The notes: generated by a model not told the origin, from the letters alone. Positions 25,392 through 34,873 are shown, counted from the stretch's first letter. The stretch: 64,000 bases of DNA from Achromobacter veterisilvae (GCF_900496975.1 NZ_UFQC01000022.1:37042-101041), one strand, 5' to 3'. Made by a program: numbers and translations.

Positions 25392-26309
25392 ATGCAAAGA
25401 CTGATCCTCCCGCTGCCCGGCAATGAAGGATTCGCGACGCGGCTTGCCGCCTTGTGCAAGGGCGAACCCGGTTCGGTGGAGACCCGCCGCTTCCCGGACG
25501 GCGAAAGCTATGTCCGCCAGCATGGCGACCCGCAAGGACGCGCCGTGGACATCGTTTGCACCCTGGCCCGGCCCGACCCCGGTTTTCTCGGCCTGGTCTT
25601 CGCGGCCGACGCGGCGCGCGACCTCGGCGCCACCGAAGTCAACCTGGTGGCGCCGTATCTTGCCTACATGCGCCAGGACCGGCGCTTCCAGGCGGGCGAA
25701 AGCGTGAGTTCGCTGTCGTTTGCCCGCCTGGTTTCCTCGACCTTCGACCGTCTGCTGACCGTCGATCCGCATTTGCACCGCCATCCGGCGCTATCGGCGC
25801 TCTACTCGATTCCCACGGCCACGCTGCATGCCGCGCCGCTTCTGGCCGGCTGGATAGCCGCCAATGTGCCGGCGCCGCTGATCATCGGCCCGGACGAAGA
25901 AAGCGAGCAATGGGCCGGATCCATCGCCGCGCGCATCGGGGCGCCGCATGCCGTGCTGCGCAAGATCCGCCGCGGCGACCGCCAGGTCGACATCGACGTG
26001 CCCGACCTGGCCCGGTGGCAAGACCGCACGCCGGTGCTGGTCGACGACATCGCCTCTTCCGGCCGCACGCTGGTGGCCGCGGCCGAAAAGCTCGCCGGCA
26101 TGGGCATGAAGCCGCCGCAATGCGTGGTCGTGCATGCCCTGTTCGCCGACGATGCCTGGGCCCAGGTATCCGCCTGCTTTGAACGCGTCGTGTCCACGGA
26201 CACGGTGCCCCATCCCAGCAATCGCATCGAACTCGCGCCGCTGCTGGCCGATGCGCTCTTGCGCGGCCTGCGCGATTGCTCCTCCGACCTCAAAGGAACC
26301 CCGCGATGA
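25392..26309 (+). CDS. PRPP synthetase-like protein (ribose-phosphate pyrophosphokinase homologue)
   Basis: A 305-residue protein with two phosphoribosyltransferase-like halves. RQDRRF (94-99, part of the ATP site), DPHLHR (125-130, catalytic/metal loop) and the PRPP-binding loop VLVDDIASSGRTL (215-227) are present. It is more divergent than housekeeping Prs: the flexible catalytic loop has KIRRGDR and the regulatory residues look changed. It is the first of four overlapping genes; its TGA overlaps the next ATG. It may make or use PRPP or ribose 1,5-bisphosphate with the AMP-phosphorylase-like enzyme encoded last. The genomic main prs gene is probably elsewhere. Confidence 0.82.
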   Translation: MQRLILPLPGNEGFATRLAALCKGEPGSVETRRFPDGESYVRQHGDPQGRAVDIVCTLARPDPGFLGLVFAADAARDLGATEVNLVAPYLAYMRQDRRFQAGESVSSLSFARLVSSTFDRLLTVDPHLHRHPALSALYSIPTATLHAAPLLAGWIAANVPAPLIIGPDEESEQWAGSIAARIGAPHAVLRKIRRGDRQVDIDVPDLARWQDRTPVLVDDIASSGRTLVAAAEKLAGMGMKPPQCVVVHALFADDAWAQVSACFERVVSTDTVPHPSNRIELAPLLADALLRGLRDCSSDLKGTPR

Positions 26310-28672
26310 CGCTCCGCGAGCATTGGCAATCCGGCCACGGCCCCATCCAGCACCGTGCCGACACGGTTACCCGCGTGGACGCGCTGGTGCACCGCCTGGC
26401 GGCCGGCGGCCGCATTTCCAGCGCCGACACCGCCTACGCCATGCTGGCGGCGGCCGACCGCCTGAGTTGCGCGGCCATGAACGTGGTGGCGCACATGACC
26501 TACGCCCGCCGCATCGACCTGACCGGCGCGCCGCTGTCGGCCGAGGACTTCAAGCCCAATCCGGAGGGCCATACGGGCGGGTCGCTGAACATGGTTCCCG
26601 CCTTCGTCGCCTACCTGCTGGCCAATGCGCTGACGGGCAAGACCCGCGGCTGGCTGATGGGCCAGGGCCACTGCGTGGCCGCCATCGAAGCCGTCAACGC
26701 CCTGACCGGGGACGTCTCCGCGGCCCAGCTCGGCCGCTACGACCGCAGCGAGGCCGGGCTGGGACGCCTGATCTCGGACTTCTACTCTTACGCCATCGAC
26801 GCCCGGGGGCAGCCCGCCGTTCCGCTGGGCAGCCACGCGGGCCCCAACACGGCGGGCGCCGTCTCCGAAGGCGGCTATCTGGGCTTCGCCGGCCTGCAGT
26901 ACGTGCACATGCCCCTGCCCGGCGAAGGCCTGGTGGCGTTCCTGAGCGACGGCGCCTTCGAAGAACAGCGCGGGTCCGACTGGGCCACGCGCTGGTGGCG
27001 GGCCGAGGATTGCGGCCAGGCCGTTCCCGTCATGATTCTCAATGGCCGGCGCATCGAACAGCGCACCCAGATCGTCCAGGAAGGCGGCGCGCACTGGCTG
27101 GCCGAGGACCTGCGGCACAATGGCTTCGACCCGCTCGTCGTCGACGGCCGCGACCCCTCGGCCATCGCCTGGGCCATCCTCGAGGCCGAAGAAAGGCTGG
27201 CCGCGAGCCTGGCGGCGGCGGACTTCCAGTATCCCGCCCGGCTGCCCTACGTCATCGCCGAGACCGAAAAAGGCTTCGGCTTTCCCGGCGCCGGCACCAA
27301 TGCCGCGCACAACCTGCCTTTGGGCGGCAATCCGGGCACCGACCGCGAAGCCCGCGATGCCTTCAACGGCAGCGCGCGCAGGCTCTTCGTGCCCGCGCCG
27401 GAACTGGACGCGGCCATCGCCACGCTCGCCAACCACGGCGCCCAGGGGCGGCCCCGCGAAAGCGGACATCCCATGGCGCACCGGCATCCGGACGCGCCCG
27501 CGCTGCCCACGCCCGCCTGGGAAGCCCCCGGCAGCCAGGGCAGCGCCATGGCCGCGCTGGACCGCTGGTTCGTGGAACTGGTGCGGGCCAATCCCCGGCT
27601 GCGCGTGCGCATCGGCAATCCGGACGAACTGGCCAGCAACAAAATGGGCGGCACGCTGGCCCTGCTCGAGCATCGCGTCAACCATCCGGAAGCCGGCGTT
27701 CCCGAGGCGCTGCACGGCTCCGTCATCACGGCCCTGAACGAAGAGGCCGTGGCCGCCGCCGCGCTTGCGAACAAGGCCGGCCTGAATCTCATCGTCAGCT
27801 ATGAGGCCTTCGCGGTGAAGATGCTGGGCCTGTTGCGCCAGGAGATCATCTTCGCGCGCCGCCAGAAGGAACTCGGGCAATCGCCGGGCTGGCTGTCGGT
27901 GCCCCTGGTGGTCACCTCCCACACCTGGGAGAACGCCAAGAACGAACAATCGCACCAGGATCCCACCATCGGCGAGGCCTTGCTGGGCGAGATGTCCGAT
28001 ACGTCCCGCGTGCTCTTCCCGGTGGACGGCAATAGCGCCGCGGCCGCGCTGCGCGCCGTCTATGCGCAGCGCGCGCAGGTGGCCTGCGTGGTCGTTTCCA
28101 AGCGCGACGGCGCGCAACGCTTCGACGCGGACGCCGCCCAGGCGCTCGTCGAACGCGGCGCGGCGCACATCGCGGGAGCCCCGTCGGCCAGCGCGCTGCA
28201 ATTCGTCGCCATCGGCGCCTATCAACTCGAAGAGGCCCTGAAGGCGCGCGCGCATCTGGCCCGCCTCGGCCACGAATGCTGCGTGACCGCGGTGCTGGAA
28301 CCCGGGCGCCTGCGCATCCCGCGCGACGAACTCGAATCCGCGTTCGTCCTGCCCGACGACGCCGTGCACGCGCTCTTCCCGCCGGGCCTGCCGCGCGTGC
28401 TGCTTTGCCACACGCGCCCCGAACCCATGCTGGGCGTCCTGCGCCGGCTGGACGACGGCCCGGCCCGTACCCGGGCGCTGGGCTATATCAGCCGGGGCGG
28501 CACCCTGGACGTGCCCGGCATGCTGTTTGCCAACCGCTGCACCTGGGCGCACGCGGTCGCTGCCGCCACCGCCGTGGCGGGCTGGCGCCGCGAGGAGGTG
28601 CTGGACCCGGCCCGGCTTCGCGCCGTCGACGGCCAGGGCGACCCCGCCGACCTGCTCGTTTCTCAATCTTGA
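26306..28672 (+). CDS. Divergent phosphoketolase-like ThDP enzyme
   Basis: A 788-residue protein with the length and order of phosphoketolases (COG3957). EGHTGGSLNMVPAFVAYLL and GQGHCVAAIEAVN lie near 87-131. The ThDP-Mg region SDGAFEEQ (214-221) stands where phosphoketolases have GDGEAETG. The central Glu lies in ALNEEAV (about 476-482), SYEAFAVKM in 498-506, and TSHTWENAKNEQSHQDP in 537-553. Typical enzymes cleave xylulose 5-phosphate or fructose 6-phosphate to acetyl phosphate plus an aldose phosphate. The altered cofactor loop and missing GPGHGGP make the reaction here uncertain. Some annotation pipelines call such proteins xylulose 5-phosphate 3-epimerase, without support that I know of. 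It overlaps the previous gene by ATGA. Confidence 0.8.
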   Translation: MTLREHWQSGHGPIQHRADTVTRVDALVHRLAAGGRISSADTAYAMLAAADRLSCAAMNVVAHMTYARRIDLTGAPLSAEDFKPNPEGHTGGSLNMVPAFVAYLLANALTGKTRGWLMGQGHCVAAIEAVNALTGDVSAAQLGRYDRSEAGLGRLISDFYSYAIDARGQPAVPLGSHAGPNTAGAVSEGGYLGFAGLQYVHMPLPGEGLVAFLSDGAFEEQRGSDWATRWWRAEDCGQAVPVMILNGRRIEQRTQIVQEGGAHWLAEDLRHNGFDPLVVDGRDPSAIAWAILEAEERLAASLAAADFQYPARLPYVIAETEKGFGFPGAGTNAAHNLPLGGNPGTDREARDAFNGSARRLFVPAPELDAAIATLANHGAQGRPRESGHPMAHRHPDAPALPTPAWEAPGSQGSAMAALDRWFVELVRANPRLRVRIGNPDELASNKMGGTLALLEHRVNHPEAGVPEALHGSVITALNEEAVAAAALANKAGLNLIVSYEAFAVKMLGLLRQEIIFARRQKELGQSPGWLSVPLVVTSHTWENAKNEQSHQDPTIGEALLGEMSDTSRVLFPVDGNSAAAALRAVYAQRAQVACVVVSKRDGAQRFDADAAQALVERGAAHIAGAPSASALQFVAIGAYQLEEALKARAHLARLGHECCVTAVLEPGRLRIPRDELESAFVLPDDAVHALFPPGLPRVLLCHTRPEPMLGVLRRLDDGPARTRALGYISRGGTLDVPGMLFANRCTWAHAVAAATAVAGWRREEVLDPARLRAVDGQGDPADLLVSQS

Positions 28673-28689
28673 CGCTCCACAAGGAAACC

Positions 28690-30048
28690 ATGCTCTCACT
28701 GACCTGCCTTGGCGGCGCCAGCACCGTTACCGGATCCAAACACCTCCTGACCCACGGAGACACGCGCCTGCTGATCGACTGCGGCCTGTTCCAGGGCCTG
28801 AAGAACCTGCGTGAACTCAATTGGCAGCGCCTCCCCCTGTCGCCGGCCGACATCGACGCGGTGGTGCTCACCCACGCCCATCTCGATCATTGCGGCTATC
28901 TGCCGCGGCTGGTCATCGACGGATTCAAGGGCAAGATCCACGCCACGCCCGCCACCCGCGATGTCGCCGAGCTGATCCTGCTGGACAGCGCCAGCCTTCA
29001 GGAAAAAGACGCGGACTTCGCCAACCGCAAGGGCTACTCCAAACACAAGCCGGCGCTGCCGCTCTATCGCGTCGTCGACGCCGAACGCGCGATGGCGCGC
29101 TTTTCCGACGTCGCGCTGCACCAGGAAACCGCCTTGCCCGGCGGCGCGAAGCTGACGCTGCGCCGCGCCGGCCACATCCTGGGCGCGACCACCGCGCAGA
29201 TCGATATCGCGGGCATGCGCGTGGTCTTCTCCGGCGATCTGGGCCGCTACAACGACCCGGTGCTGCACGACCCCGAAGCCGTCCGGCAAGCCGATTACAT
29301 CGTCATCGAATCCACCTACGGCAACCGGCGCCACGACCCCGCCGATCCCGTCGAAGCCCTGGGCGCGGTCATCGACCGCACCGTGCAGCGCGGCGGCACC
29401 GTCGTCATTCCCGCCTTTGCCGTGGGCCGGGCGCAGACCTTGATCTACGCGCTCTGGAAGCTGCGCCAGGCGGGCCGGCTGCAGAACGTCCCCGTCTATC
29501 TCGACAGCCCCATGGCGACCAGCGCCACCGAACTGCTGCATCGGCACGCCGACGAACACAAGCTCTCTTCGCGCGATTGCGAGGCCGCCTGCTCCGCCGT
29601 GATCTACGTGCGCGACGTCGAGGAATCCAAGGCGCTGTCGGCCAACCGCTACCCCAAGGTCATCATCTCGGCCAGCGGCATGGCGACCGGCGGCCGGGTG
29701 CTGCACCACATCGCCGCCTTCGGCACCGACCACCGCAATACACTGCTGTTCTCGGGCTTCCAGGCCGCCGGCACGCGCGGGCGCAAGCTGCTCGACGGCG
29801 CCACCGAAACCAAGATCTACGGACAGTGGACGCCGATCAACGCCGAAGTCACCGAACTGCCCATGCTGTCGGCTCACGCCGACAGCGACGAACTCATGCG
29901 CTGGCTTTCGGGCTTTCAGGACGCGCCCCGGCGGGTCTTCATCGTCCATGGCGAGCCGGAGGCATCCGAGGCCCTGCGCGAACGCATCGGGCGCGAACTC
30001 AACTGGCATGCCACCGTGCCGCTGCAAGGCCAGGAGCACGAGCTTTGA
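28690..30048 (+). CDS. Beta-CASP metallo-beta-lactamase fold RNase-like protein
   Basis: A 452-residue metallo-hydrolase. Motif 2 is THAHLDHCGYLPRL (near residue 60), followed by motif 3 in RRAGHILGAT and motif 4 in VFSGDLGR. The beta-CASP elements are IESTYGNRRHD, SASGMATGGRVLHH and the C-terminal SAHADSDEL. This is the archaeal/bacterial CPSF-like RNA-processing family (RNA specificity domain). Linked to nucleotide-degrading enzymes, it could feed RNA-derived nucleotides into the pathway. AAGGA lies before the ATG, and the stop overlaps the next start (TTGA). Confidence 0.87.
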   Translation: MLSLTCLGGASTVTGSKHLLTHGDTRLLIDCGLFQGLKNLRELNWQRLPLSPADIDAVVLTHAHLDHCGYLPRLVIDGFKGKIHATPATRDVAELILLDSASLQEKDADFANRKGYSKHKPALPLYRVVDAERAMARFSDVALHQETALPGGAKLTLRRAGHILGATTAQIDIAGMRVVFSGDLGRYNDPVLHDPEAVRQADYIVIESTYGNRRHDPADPVEALGAVIDRTVQRGGTVVIPAFAVGRAQTLIYALWKLRQAGRLQNVPVYLDSPMATSATELLHRHADEHKLSSRDCEAACSAVIYVRDVEESKALSANRYPKVIISASGMATGGRVLHHIAAFGTDHRNTLLFSGFQAAGTRGRKLLDGATETKIYGQWTPINAEVTELPMLSAHADSDELMRWLSGFQDAPRRVFIVHGEPEASEALRERIGRELNWHATVPLQGQEHEL

Positions 30049-31562
30049 GCAGCATTCCGGAACTCAAGCCGCCCGCCCTGCGCGCCACGCGCATGCGCCT
30101 GCACGCGCAGCATCAGCCCATCGCGCTGATGCGCGCCGACTGCCACGTCTGCCGTTCCGAAGGCCTGTCCTCCCGTTCTCAGGTCCTTATCGTTTCGGAC
30201 GGCCACGAAGTCCAGGCCCAGCTCTACCAGATCGACAGCGATCTGCTCGCGCCCGACGAAGTGGCGCTATCGGAAGAAGCCTGGGACGCGCTGGGCATAC
30301 ACGACGGCGACAGCGTGAACGTCAGGCACCCGCCGGTGCTCGAATCCCTGGCCGGGGTGCGCCAGCGCATCTACGGCCGCCGCCTGGGCGAGGAGGATCT
30401 TGCGGCGATCGTGCGGGACGTGGTGCACGGCCGCTATACGGACGTGCACCTGTCGGCCTTCCTGACCGCCACGGCCACGCTGCCGCTGAGCCTCGACGAA
30501 ACCATCTTCCTGACGCGCGCCATGGTCGACGTCGGCGACCGCCTGCGCTGGAACGCCCCCGTCGTCGTGGACAAGCACTGCGTGGGCGGGCTTCCCGGCA
30601 ACCGCACCACCCCGCTCGCGGTCGCCATCGCCGCGGCCAACGGCCTGGTCATGCCCAAGACCTCGTCGCGCGCGATCACCTCGCCGGCCGGCACCGCCGA
30701 CACCATGGAGATGCTGGCCCCGGTGGAACTGGGCATGGAACAACTGCAGAAAGTCGTCGAGACCGAAGGCGGCTGCGTCGCCTGGGGCGGCGCCATGCGC
30801 CTGAGCCCGGCCGACGACATTTTCGTGCGCGTGGAGCGCGAACTCGACATCGACACCGAAGGCCAGTTGATCGCCTCGGTGCTGTCCAAGAAGATCGCCG
30901 CGGGCGCCACGCACGTGGTGATCGACATCCCGGTGGGCCCCACCGCCAAGATCCGCAGCCACGAGGCCGCCGAGCGCCTCGCCGGCCATCTCACCGAGAC
31001 CGCCTCCCGCTTCGGCCTGACCTTGCGCTGCCTGTTCACCGACGGCAGCCAGCCGGTCGGCCGGGGCATCGGCCCGGCGCTGGAAGCCCTCGACGTGCTG
31101 GCCGTCCTGCGCAACGACGCCGACCAGCCGCAAGACCTGCGCGAACGCGCCGCGCTGGTGGCCGGCGCCGTGCTGGAAGTGGGCGGCGCGGCAGCGCCGG
31201 GGCTGGGCGTCGAACTGGCTCTGAAAACGCTGGAAAGCGGCCGGGCCTGGGAGAAATTCCAGCGCATCTGCGCGGCCCAGGGCGGGCTGCGCGAGCCGCC
31301 GAAGGCCGCGCACGTCGAACCCCTCTACACGCGGCATGCCGGCCGCGTGACCCACATCGACAACCGCAAGCTATCGCGGCTCGCCAAGCTGGCCGGCGCG
31401 CCGGAACGGCCCGCCGCCGGCGTGTCGCTGCATGCGCGGCTGGGCGATGAAGTCGCGCGCGGACAGCCCTGGCTCTTCCTGCATGCCCAGACCCGCAGCG
31501 AAATGGCCTATGCGCTGGAATATGCGCGCCACGCGGGCGACATCATGACCATCGAAGCCTGA
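30045..31562 (+). CDS. AMP phosphorylase-like / thymidine phosphorylase family enzyme
   Basis: A 505-residue enzyme with an N-terminal extension of about 90 residues. The nucleoside-phosphorylase core carries KHCVGGLPGNRTT and KTSSRAITSPAGTADTMEML. These match archaeal AMP phosphorylases (KHSIGG-PGNR, SRAITSPAGTAD), not thymidine phosphorylase (SGRGLGHTGGT). The reaction would be NMP + Pi to base + ribose 1,5-bisphosphate. The TTG at 30045 overlaps the upstream TGA and has CAGGAG 9 bases before it; the next ATG would remove 16 residues. The C-terminal domain contains VTHIDNRKLSRLAKLAGAP, typical of the family. Confidence 0.83.
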   Translation: MSSIPELKPPALRATRMRLHAQHQPIALMRADCHVCRSEGLSSRSQVLIVSDGHEVQAQLYQIDSDLLAPDEVALSEEAWDALGIHDGDSVNVRHPPVLESLAGVRQRIYGRRLGEEDLAAIVRDVVHGRYTDVHLSAFLTATATLPLSLDETIFLTRAMVDVGDRLRWNAPVVVDKHCVGGLPGNRTTPLAVAIAAANGLVMPKTSSRAITSPAGTADTMEMLAPVELGMEQLQKVVETEGGCVAWGGAMRLSPADDIFVRVERELDIDTEGQLIASVLSKKIAAGATHVVIDIPVGPTAKIRSHEAAERLAGHLTETASRFGLTLRCLFTDGSQPVGRGIGPALEALDVLAVLRNDADQPQDLRERAALVAGAVLEVGGAAAPGLGVELALKTLESGRAWEKFQRICAAQGGLREPPKAAHVEPLYTRHAGRVTHIDNRKLSRLAKLAGAPERPAAGVSLHARLGDEVARGQPWLFLHAQTRSEMAYALEYARHAGDIMTIEA

Positions 31563-31624
31563 GGGCGCGCGGTTTTTAGGGGCCACATCGACCGCGGTAG
31601 CATGTATTGTCGACAGGAGGCACC

Positions 31625-31888
31625 ATGGAACAGGCAAAGTGGGATTTCCAGATCGAGCATCCGGTCCATGAGAACGGCGCTTGGCGCATCGGCTACACGC
31701 TCGTTCCCCCGGCCGGCGCGGCCGAAGAGCGGATCGCCGTGGATGAGCGTTTCCCTTCGGCGCAGATCGCGATCGAAGAGGCGACGCGCCTCGCGCAGAT
31801 CCACGTCGCCGACCTGAACGGCGATACCGCCGCGTTCGAAAAGCCGACGGAGGACGAAGTGCCCTTCGGCAAGAATCCGCGCTTCTAG
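31625..31888 (+). CDS. Hypothetical small acidic protein
   Basis: An 87-residue soluble protein starting MEQAKWDFQIEHPVHENGAW, acidic, with a predicted strand-rich first half and a helix (SAQIAIEEATRLAQIHVADLNGD). There is a strong AGGAGG 7 bases before the ATG. I do not recognise a family. It stands 62 bases after the phosphorylase gene and could be on the same transcript. Confidence 0.7.
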   Translation: MEQAKWDFQIEHPVHENGAWRIGYTLVPPAGAAEERIAVDERFPSAQIAIEEATRLAQIHVADLNGDTAAFEKPTEDEVPFGKNPRF

Positions 31889-31989
31889 CGCGGCTCGCGC
31901 CCTCCCGCGACGCGCCGCGCGGACTTGCCCGCGCCGCGCGCGTCGCGCAGAATGGCGGCTGGCCTGTCGTTCCGTCTTCGGATCCCTGC

Positions 31990-32937
31990 ATGGCACCGTC
32001 CACCGCCCCCGCCCCATCCGCGCGCCACGCGCGCGATCTGCCGCTGAGCAATTACAAGATGTCCGAGCGTTCGCTGCACGGCGACTTCGGCATCCGCGAC
32101 GAACGCACCGCCCTGCCCAACCCCGCGGCGCACCGCCACGAATACCTGCAGATCCACGTGCAACTGGCCGGCGAAACGCAGCACGCCATCGGCGACGCGC
32201 GGCGCGCGGTGACCCCAGGCACCGTGTGCTTCATCCTGCCCTACAAGACGCACTTCATCCCGACCGTGCCGGGCAGCCGCTACTACATTCTCAACGCCAG
32301 CCTCGGCTATCTGCTGCCGTCCCTGGACGTGGATGCGCTCGATCTCCAGGATCTGCCCATCGAGCGCGCGCCGGAGCTAGCGCCCTTCCGCTTCCAGGAG
32401 CAACTGGACTTCCGGCTCGACGGAGCGACGCTGGCGCAGGTCGAAAGCCTGTGCCGCGAAATCGCCGCCGAGGACGCGCGCCGGGCCAGCGGCTCGGCCA
32501 TCCTGATCCGCGCCTACCTGCTGCAACTGATCGGCCTGGTGTGGCGCGAGTACGGCGAGGCGCTGGCGGCGCTGGCGGCGATGCCCGCCTCGGGCCAGGC
32601 CCGCAACCCGGCTCTGGCGCGGCTGCGCGCCTTTCTGAAAGACCGCCTGGACCAGCCCGTGTCGCTGACCGACGCGGCGGCCGCCATCCACCTCTCGCCC
32701 ACCTACCTGGCCCACCTGCTGAAGCGCGAGACGGGCCAGACCTTCGTGGAATACCTCACGGCCCGGCGCATGTCGCTGGCGCGCGAACTGCTGCTGCACA
32801 CCAGCCTGTCGGTCAAGGAGATCGCATTTCGCTGCGGGTTTTCCGACGAGGCGTATTTCGGGCGCCGGTTCCGGCTGCTCGAGCAGGCCAGCCCCACCGC
32901 CTTCCGCCGCCAGTTGCGCCAGCACGGGCCGTGCTGA
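31990..32937 (+). CDS. AraC-family transcriptional regulator
   Basis: A 315-residue regulator. The N-terminal cupin-like sensing half contains AAHRHEYLQIHVQLAGETQH (histidines of the AraC_binding fold). The C-terminal 100 residues form two helix-turn-helix motifs: VSLTDAAAAIHLSPTYLAHLLKRETG and VKEIAFRCGFSDEAYFGRRFR. It precedes the fumarylpyruvate-hydrolase-like/Bug/TauE genes by 132 bases in the same direction and probably controls them. A dyad TGTCC-N7-GGACA at about 32965-32981 could be its site. Confidence 0.88.
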   Translation: MAPSTAPAPSARHARDLPLSNYKMSERSLHGDFGIRDERTALPNPAAHRHEYLQIHVQLAGETQHAIGDARRAVTPGTVCFILPYKTHFIPTVPGSRYYILNASLGYLLPSLDVDALDLQDLPIERAPELAPFRFQEQLDFRLDGATLAQVESLCREIAAEDARRASGSAILIRAYLLQLIGLVWREYGEALAALAAMPASGQARNPALARLRAFLKDRLDQPVSLTDAAAAIHLSPTYLAHLLKRETGQTFVEYLTARRMSLARELLLHTSLSVKEIAFRCGFSDEAYFGRRFRLLEQASPTAFRRQLRQHGPC

Positions 32938-33069
32938 GCATGCGGCGGCGACTGCGCAAGTTTGTCCGGTTTTAGGACAGTCCGCCGTCTAACGGCCCCG
33001 CCCTCCTTTCGCGCAACATTCGTGCATCGCCCGCGCCGCCATGGCGCGGGGCAAGCCGAAAGGAGCTTC

Positions 33070-33789
33070 ATGAACCACCCCGCCACAGCCAGGGACGCCG
33101 TTGCGCTGCCCCTGCCCGTCGTCTCGCCCGTTACCGTGCCCGTGGCCGGACGCGGCCAGCCCTTCACGGTGCGGCGCATATACTGCGTCGGCCGCAACTA
33201 CATCGAGCACATCCGCGAAATGAAGGAAGGCGACGAGCGCGACCCACCCTTCTTTTTCCAGAAGCCCGCCGACGCGATCGTCACGGACGGCAAGGTTCCC
33301 TATCCCGTCCTGACCGAGGACTTCCAGTTCGAACTCGAACTGGTCATCGCCATCGGGCGCACGCCCGATCCCGATCCCGCCCAGGCGCTGTCCGCCGTGC
33401 TCGGCTACGCCGTGGGCCTGGACATGACGCGGCGCGACCGCCAGCGCGAGGCCTTCCGCGAAGGGCGTCCGTGGGAAGTCGGCAAATCCTTCGACGCCTC
33501 CGCGCCCTGCGGCACGATCCTGCCGGTGGAAACCGGCGGACACGTGCTGAGCGGGCCGTTGACGCTGGAGCTAAACGGCCGGATCGCGCAGCAGTCCGAA
33601 CTGGAAAAGATGATCTGGAACGTGCCGGAGATCATCGTGCAGCTCTCGCGCCAATACCGCCTGATGCCGGGCGACCTGATCTACACCGGCACGCCGGCGG
33701 GCGTGGGCGCGGTGCGGGTCGGCGACCGCCTGCTCGGGCGCGTCGCCGGGCTGCCGGAGCTGGATGTGTCCATCGTGGCGGCGCGCTAG
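33070..33789 (+). CDS. FAH-family hydrolase, probably fumarylpyruvate hydrolase
   Basis: A 239-residue enzyme of the fumarylacetoacetase C-terminal family. VGRNYIEHIREM, PFFFQKPADAIV, the metal-binding FELELVIAIG, LDMTRRDRQREAF...GRPWEVGKSFD and YTGTPAGVGAV are all typical. The LDMTRRD-Q and GRPWE-GK-FD segments resemble fumarylpyruvate hydrolases of the gentisate pathway, which make fumarate plus pyruvate. No gentisate dioxygenase is in the window, so another acyl-pyruvate is possible. AGGAG lies before the ATG. Confidence 0.82.
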   Translation: MNHPATARDAVALPLPVVSPVTVPVAGRGQPFTVRRIYCVGRNYIEHIREMKEGDERDPPFFFQKPADAIVTDGKVPYPVLTEDFQFELELVIAIGRTPDPDPAQALSAVLGYAVGLDMTRRDRQREAFREGRPWEVGKSFDASAPCGTILPVETGGHVLSGPLTLELNGRIAQQSELEKMIWNVPEIIVQLSRQYRLMPGDLIYTGTPAGVGAVRVGDRLLGRVAGLPELDVSIVAAR

Positions 33790-33892
33790 CCGCGAACCGC
33801 GGGCCAGGGGCAATTCCCCGCGCCGGACCGCCGCCGGAAGGGCCGTCCCGGCCCCCGGCCGATCCGGCGGCAACAATAATGGAGAGAGACAA

Positions 33893-34873
33893 ATGAAGAC
33901 GACTCGAGTATTGCACCACCTGGCCGCGTCCGTGGCGCTGGCTGCCGGCATGGCCGGCGGCGCGCAGGCGCAGGACTATCCGTCGCGGGCGGTCACCACC
34001 ATCGTGCCTTTTGCCGCGGGCGGGGCGAGCGACCTGCTGGCCCGCCAGCTCGGCAAGCAGTTGTCGGGCAAGCTGGGACAGGCCTTCGTCATCGAGAACC
34101 GCGCGGGCGCGGGAGGCACCGTGGGCGCGAGGCTGGCGGCGCGCGCCGCGCCCGACGGCTACACGCTGGTCATGGGCACGAACGCCTCGCACGCCATCGC
34201 CGCGACCACGCACCGCAACCTGAACTACGACCCGCTGAAGGACTTCGAGGCCATATCGCTGGTGGCGCGGGTGCCGCAGGTCGTGATGGTGCATCCCTCG
34301 GTGCCGGTCAAGGACATCCCCGAGCTGATCGCATACGCCAAGCGCAATCCCGGGAAGCTGAATTTCAGCTCGGCCGGCAACGGCACGCCCGGCCACCTGG
34401 GCATGGAGCTGTTCAAGATGAGGACGGGCGTGGACATGATGCACGTGCCTTTCCAGGGCGGCAATCCGGCGCTGGTGGCGCTGACGGGCGGACAGGTCCA
34501 ACTGCTGGCCGACAACATCAGTTCGGCGCTGCCGCAGATCAAGGCGGGCAAGGCCAGGGCGATCGCGGTGACGTCCGCGCACCGCTCCCAGGCCCTGCCC
34601 GACGTGCCCACCATCGCCGAGCAGGGCGTGCCCGGCTTCGAGTCGGGATCGTGGTTCGCGCTGTTCGCGCCGGCCGGCACGCCTTCGGCCGTCATCGAGA
34701 AGCTGAATCTGGAAGTCGGCCTGGCGCTCAAGGATCCGGCGGCGCATGAAACGCTGTCGGCCCAGGGCGCCGAGCCGGATCCCGGCACCCCCGAGGCCTT
34801 GCGCCAGTTGATCCGCGAGGACGTGGCCAAGTGGGGCGACGTCGTCAAGCGCATCGGCCTGCAGGTCGATTGA
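33893..34873 (+). CDS. Bug/TctC-type tricarboxylate-binding protein
   Basis: A 326-residue periplasmic binding protein with a Sec signal (cut after GGAQAQ). The Bug hallmarks are YPSRAVTTIVPFAAGGASD, the conserved ENRAGAGGTVGA loop, PDGYTLVMGT and the C-terminal FAPAGTP. Members bind carboxylates such as citrate, glutamate or aromatic acids. No TctA/TctB membrane partner is adjacent. It lies between a fumarylpyruvate-hydrolase-like gene and a TauE-like exporter, so the ligand may be an organic acid of that pathway. GGAGAG precedes the ATG. Confidence 0.9.
   Translation: MKTTRVLHHLAASVALAAGMAGGAQAQDYPSRAVTTIVPFAAGGASDLLARQLGKQLSGKLGQAFVIENRAGAGGTVGARLAARAAPDGYTLVMGTNASHAIAATTHRNLNYDPLKDFEAISLVARVPQVVMVHPSVPVKDIPELIAYAKRNPGKLNFSSAGNGTPGHLGMELFKMRTGVDMMHVPFQGGNPALVALTGGQVQLLADNISSALPQIKAGKARAIAVTSAHRSQALPDVPTIAEQGVPGFESGSWFALFAPAGTPSAVIEKLNLEVGLALKDPAAHETLSAQGAEPDPGTPEALRQLIREDVAKWGDVVKRIGLQVD

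Noticed and set aside
25802..28699. 965-codon leftward frame opposite the phosphoketolase-like gene
   Set aside because: Antisense shadow with His/Gly/Arg-rich low complexity; the other strand has an intact enzyme family.
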